Shown here: piece by piece, positions 46,700 through 48,935 of the stretch | How the letters are laid out: each line of letters starts with the position of its first letter | Numbering within the stretch: position 1 is the stretch's first letter | Source of the DNA: a virus | Virus record (IMG/VR): IMGVR_UViG_3300041411_000132 | Span: 1 to 48,935 of that record | Length of the DNA stretch: 48,935 nt | Direction: 5' to 3' (one strand) | Made by a program: the position numbers and the translations under genes | The notes under the pieces: model-generated | Told to the model about the DNA's origin: nothing | The model's input: the letters and a program-made list of their open reading frames with translations, nothing else | The model's database searches: none

Positions 46700-47024
46700 A
46701 GTAATGAGCTGGCAAGAATATTTTAAAAGTACGATTGTTATTAAGGAAGATGCGGAGCCGACCAACGTAACCACTGGGGTTGAAAACACCGATTCGCCTC
46801 CACTCTTTAAAGTGACGAAGTTCGCCGGAACGGATTGTATTGAAGTTGATGACGACACGTACCACAAGTGTAAGTTCGGCAAGAAGCCGTATGCACGTTG
46901 GGCGGGCGTTATCGAAGACGAAGCCTTACGCGGGTTTGTCCAAAAACACTATCAAAAGAATTCTAAGTTGATGATCCAAAACTCCAAATCTGGATCCATG
47001 ATCTATATGAAACGCGGTGATTAA
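46689..47024 (+). CDS. Hypothetical protein, 111 aa, in the virion-type gene block
   Basis: ATG at 46689 overlaps the previous gene; the earlier in-frame start lies deeper inside that gene. MSWQEYFKSTI at the N-terminus and a C-terminal basic part (MIYMKRGD). Not recognised. Ends 2 nt before the i-spanin. Confidence 0.66.
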   Translation: MNFEVMSWQEYFKSTIVIKEDAEPTNVTTGVENTDSPPLFKVTKFAGTDCIEVDDDTYHKCKFGKKPYARWAGVIEDEALRGFVQKHYQKNSKLMIQNSKSGSMIYMKRGD

Positions 47025-47026
47025 AA

Positions 47027-47467
47027 ATGTTTACCATCATCAAAGGTTGGTTCGGAAGCAAAATGATTCTGATCGCTATCTTGACCGGTTCTATCCTAGT
47101 GGCTTCGCTAGGCACCATGACGATTCTTTATAAGTTAAAAGATAAAGATTATCAAATCGCAACCGGGCAAGTCAGTGAGTTAGTCGTCCAGAAGAAAGCC
47201 ATCAGCGATGAGTTGGAAGGACTTAATCAACAACTTAAAGATGAACGGGCGCGACACGCGCAACTTGAATCTGACTTGAAGCAGACGCAGCTTGATTACA
47301 TCCTGCGTCAGAAAGAATTAGAAGAGAAGAAAAGGAATCAAGCGACGAAAGGTGATGCGAAAAAGAATCCAAAGGCGTATGAACTTGAATCTCAAAAAGC
47401 CCTTGATAATTATATCAATAGAATGAATTGTATTTCGGGAAATGTGACATCATGCTCAAAATCTTAA
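47027..47467 (+). CDS. i-spanin (inner-membrane spanin subunit, Rz-like)
   Basis: 146 aa. One N-terminal transmembrane helix (MILIAILTGSILVASLGTMT) then a long charged coiled coil (about 50-115), the type II inner-membrane topology of i-spanins. An o-spanin lipoprotein gene starts inside its last 16 bases in another frame, the classic overlapping Rz/Rz1 layout. Together they fuse inner and outer membranes in the last step of lysis. Confidence 0.83.
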   Translation: MFTIIKGWFGSKMILIAILTGSILVASLGTMTILYKLKDKDYQIATGQVSELVVQKKAISDELEGLNQQLKDERARHAQLESDLKQTQLDYILRQKELEEKKRNQATKGDAKKNPKAYELESQKALDNYINRMNCISGNVTSCSKS

Positions 47468-47799
47468 TCGGCGCACTCCTTCTGATCTCGTTGTCGGGGT
47501 GTAACTTAACTCCAGTTATCGAAGAGCACTTTACGAACCGCGCAACCATCAGTCACCCGAACATGCCAAGGCCGGTAGAATACCGAGCAATCAAAACGAA
47601 GGTTCTGGTAGTTAACGGCGAACTCTACGTGGCGAAGACTTACGAAGACGATATTGAGTCTCAACAATTTAACGAAGATGTTCTGCGGTATATCGGCGAA
47701 TTGAAGTCCACGCTGTGCTTCTACCGGACGAAGTTAGAAGAGCCGGAATGTAAAGCGTTGGAAGCCACGAAACCAGTGGTTGTGAAAAAGGAGCCTTAA
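47452..47799 (+). CDS. o-spanin (outer-membrane lipoprotein, Rz1-like)
   Basis: 115 aa from ATG 47452. MLKILIGALLLISLSGCN has lipobox LSGC. A Pro-containing periplasmic part (HPNMPRPVEYR) follows, longer than lambda Rz1. The overlap with the i-spanin supports the pairing. Confidence 0.82.
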   Translation: MLKILIGALLLISLSGCNLTPVIEEHFTNRATISHPNMPRPVEYRAIKTKVLVVNGELYVAKTYEDDIESQQFNEDVLRYIGELKSTLCFYRTKLEEPECKALEATKPVVVKKEP

Positions 47800-47811
47800 T
47801 TGGCTCCTTTT
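47786..47811. terminator. Bidirectional terminator between convergent genes
   Basis: AAAAGGAGCC (47786-47795) pairs with GGCTCCTTTT (47802-47811). T-runs on both strands serve the o-spanin on + and the structural gene on -. Confidence 0.9.
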
Positions 47812-47815
47812 CATT

Positions 47816-48935
47816 TTACGGCGTAACGATAATAATCGTGTCTTGGATGTTGTAGTGATGTCTGGTTCGGTCCCTAACTACGTCGCTAACCTTAACATCT
47901 TTCAAGTAGAACGTCTTCCAAACTGTTTCCTCGTAAGCGAACCGGTATTTCTCAATAGAACCAAACGTTGAGAACAATCCAGCTTCCGACAATTCAATAA
48001 CCACGCTTCGTTCAGGAATACTGATAATCTCCGAGATATCCAGAATGAAGAGCTTTACAATCTCTAGGATATCCACCTTACCAAACATTTTCATGCCGGC
48101 TGGATGGAGAAGTTTAAGCACGATATCACGGTATTTCTCAACGTCCAGGCTCGAACGAATCACATAACTAAACTCTTGGTAATAGTTACTGTCCTGGATC
48201 ACTTTCGAAGAGTCTAGGTGGCCCTTGTCGTCGATGTAGTAGCCTTCCACTTCGCGAGTCAGGTCCGGGTTAACCGTCGCCGTAAAGCCGGTGCCCGGAG
48301 AGCCTACGACGCCCAAAGTGTGATTCTCTAGAATCCCGATAGGCGAGTCATACACCCGAATCTTTTCAATCCCACCTGCAGCGTTAATTTCTTTAACGGC
48401 CAAATACCCACCGAACGTCGGAAAGGTAATTTCAATAACGCTATCCACCACAATTGACGCGTGGGTTAAGTTGCGTCCATCGTAATTGAAGTTCGTTACG
48501 GTTACCCCATCGATCTTTACGATCAATTCCGAGTTGGTAAACACACCAGAAATCTGAGTGTCAACTTTTGTATTGCCTGTCGCTGTAACCACTTTTTGGA
48601 AGGTCGAAGGACCGCCAATCAAAATCTTGTCGTCCAGATAATAGCCAGACCCCGGTGCAGCAATTTCAATCGCGTTGCCGGTTGGAACGATCCACTCAGA
48701 ACGACCTTCTACCGTGACTGGATATCCAGTTTCGAATTCCCCAGTAACGTTTCGTAGGTAAAGCTCCGTGACCTTAAACTTCCCCGCGTAACGGTCGGAG
48801 ACGCGCTGTACGATTGCGTACGCGTACCTAAACACGCCGGGGTACACTTCCCGAGTCTGCTTAAGAACGCGATACAGGAAGTCTGCAGAGTGCCCCGAGT
48901 CGGTAATATACAGAACGCTCTGGGCGGCGGTCCAA
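47816..48935 (-). CDS. Virion structural protein (probable baseplate or neck component), 5'-truncated by window edge
   Basis: The frame is open to the right edge (372 codons here plus stop), so the start lies outside; the internal GTG at 48847 is not taken as the start. DFLYRVLKQTREVYPGVFRY and, near the C-terminus, YYQEFSYVIRSSLDVEKYRD and LLHPAGMKMFGKV are segments of a protein family found in baseplates or necks of large myoviruses, from memory. Middle part is Gly/Asp-rich beta structure. Opposite orientation marks the start of a late structural operon. Confidence 0.72.
   Translation of the reverse strand, partial: WTAAQSVLYITDSGHSADFLYRVLKQTREVYPGVFRYAYAIVQRVSDRYAGKFKVTELYLRNVTGEFETGYPVTVEGRSEWIVPTGNAIEIAAPGSGYYLDDKILIGGPSTFQKVVTATGNTKVDTQISGVFTNSELIVKIDGVTVTNFNYDGRNLTHASIVVDSVIEITFPTFGGYLAVKEINAAGGIEKIRVYDSPIGILENHTLGVVGSPGTGFTATVNPDLTREVEGYYIDDKGHLDSSKVIQDSNYYQEFSYVIRSSLDVEKYRDIVLKLLHPAGMKMFGKVDILEIVKLFILDISEIISIPERSVVIELSEAGLFSTFGSIEKYRFAYEETVWKTFYLKDVKVSDVVRDRTRHHYNIQDTIIIVTP

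Overview
The window is a piece of the genome of a large lytic tailed phage of a Gammaproteobacterium. It has tightly packed, mostly overlapping short genes on the + strand, T4-type replication and rII genes, a two-gene spanin set, a tRNA cluster, and one late structural gene entering from the right edge on the - strand. The combination of nicotinamide phosphoribosyltransferase, class II glutamine amidotransferase plus amidoligase, split family B DNA polymerase, UvsX, DnaB-type helicase, rIIA/rIIB and an acyl carrier protein recalls rV5-like myoviruses (Vequintavirinae and relatives such as Certrevirus). That placement is inference from memory of gene content, not a database result.

Layout. 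1-1.3 kb: 3' part of a NAMPT (NAD salvage) gene. 1.7-6.8 kb: a six-gene operon that reads as a DNA hypermodification pathway: TET/JBP-type 2-oxoglutarate dioxygenase, glutamine amidotransferase, amidoligase, GNAT acetyltransferase, an amino acid:DNA transferase / alpha-glutamyl-putrescinyl-thymine pyrophosphorylase-like protein, and a P-loop kinase. 6.8-16.4 kb: nucleotide metabolism and replication (HAD deoxyribonucleotidase, MazG-like pyrophosphatase, DNA polymerase in two pieces with a small zinc-finger ORF between them, dNMP kinase, UvsX, DnaB-type helicase). 16.4-30.4 kb: an accessory region of about 45 small genes, among them a DsbA-like protein, small lipoproteins, a GIY-YIG-like protein, NADAR, DenV, GatB/YqeY, DUF4326 and HNH proteins, and three pairs of tandem or near-tandem paralogues. 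24.9-37.0 kb: dispersed tRNAs (Met/CAU, two Leu, Asn, Tyr, Gln, Trp, Gly, Ser, Pro) plus four tRNA-like elements with abnormal arms, a 600-bp stretch without genes, two SGNH-hydrolase virion-type proteins and an acyl carrier protein. 37-45.4 kb: small genes, an RNA ligase, rIIA and rIIB. 45.5-48.9 kb: probable virion genes, i-spanin/o-spanin, then a convergent structural gene.

Regulation. A repeated sigma70-like promoter, -35 TTTACT/C with a 16-17 nt spacer and -10 TAnnAT, precedes most operons. Many copies are wrapped in inverted repeats. At 29639-29702 a perfect 22-bp inverted repeat has the promoter -10 in its loop and the downstream ribosome binding site in its right arm, an arrangement like that of T4 gene e. 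A different TAAATA motif, also in a hairpin loop, precedes the virion-type genes at 32477, 34044 and 45512 and resembles T4-type late promoters.

Most interesting: the hypermodification operon (a thymine oxygenase feeding kinase/transferase/amidoligase steps), the hairpin-gated promoters, a shared N-terminal domain in four probable virion proteins, and the tRNA-like elements.
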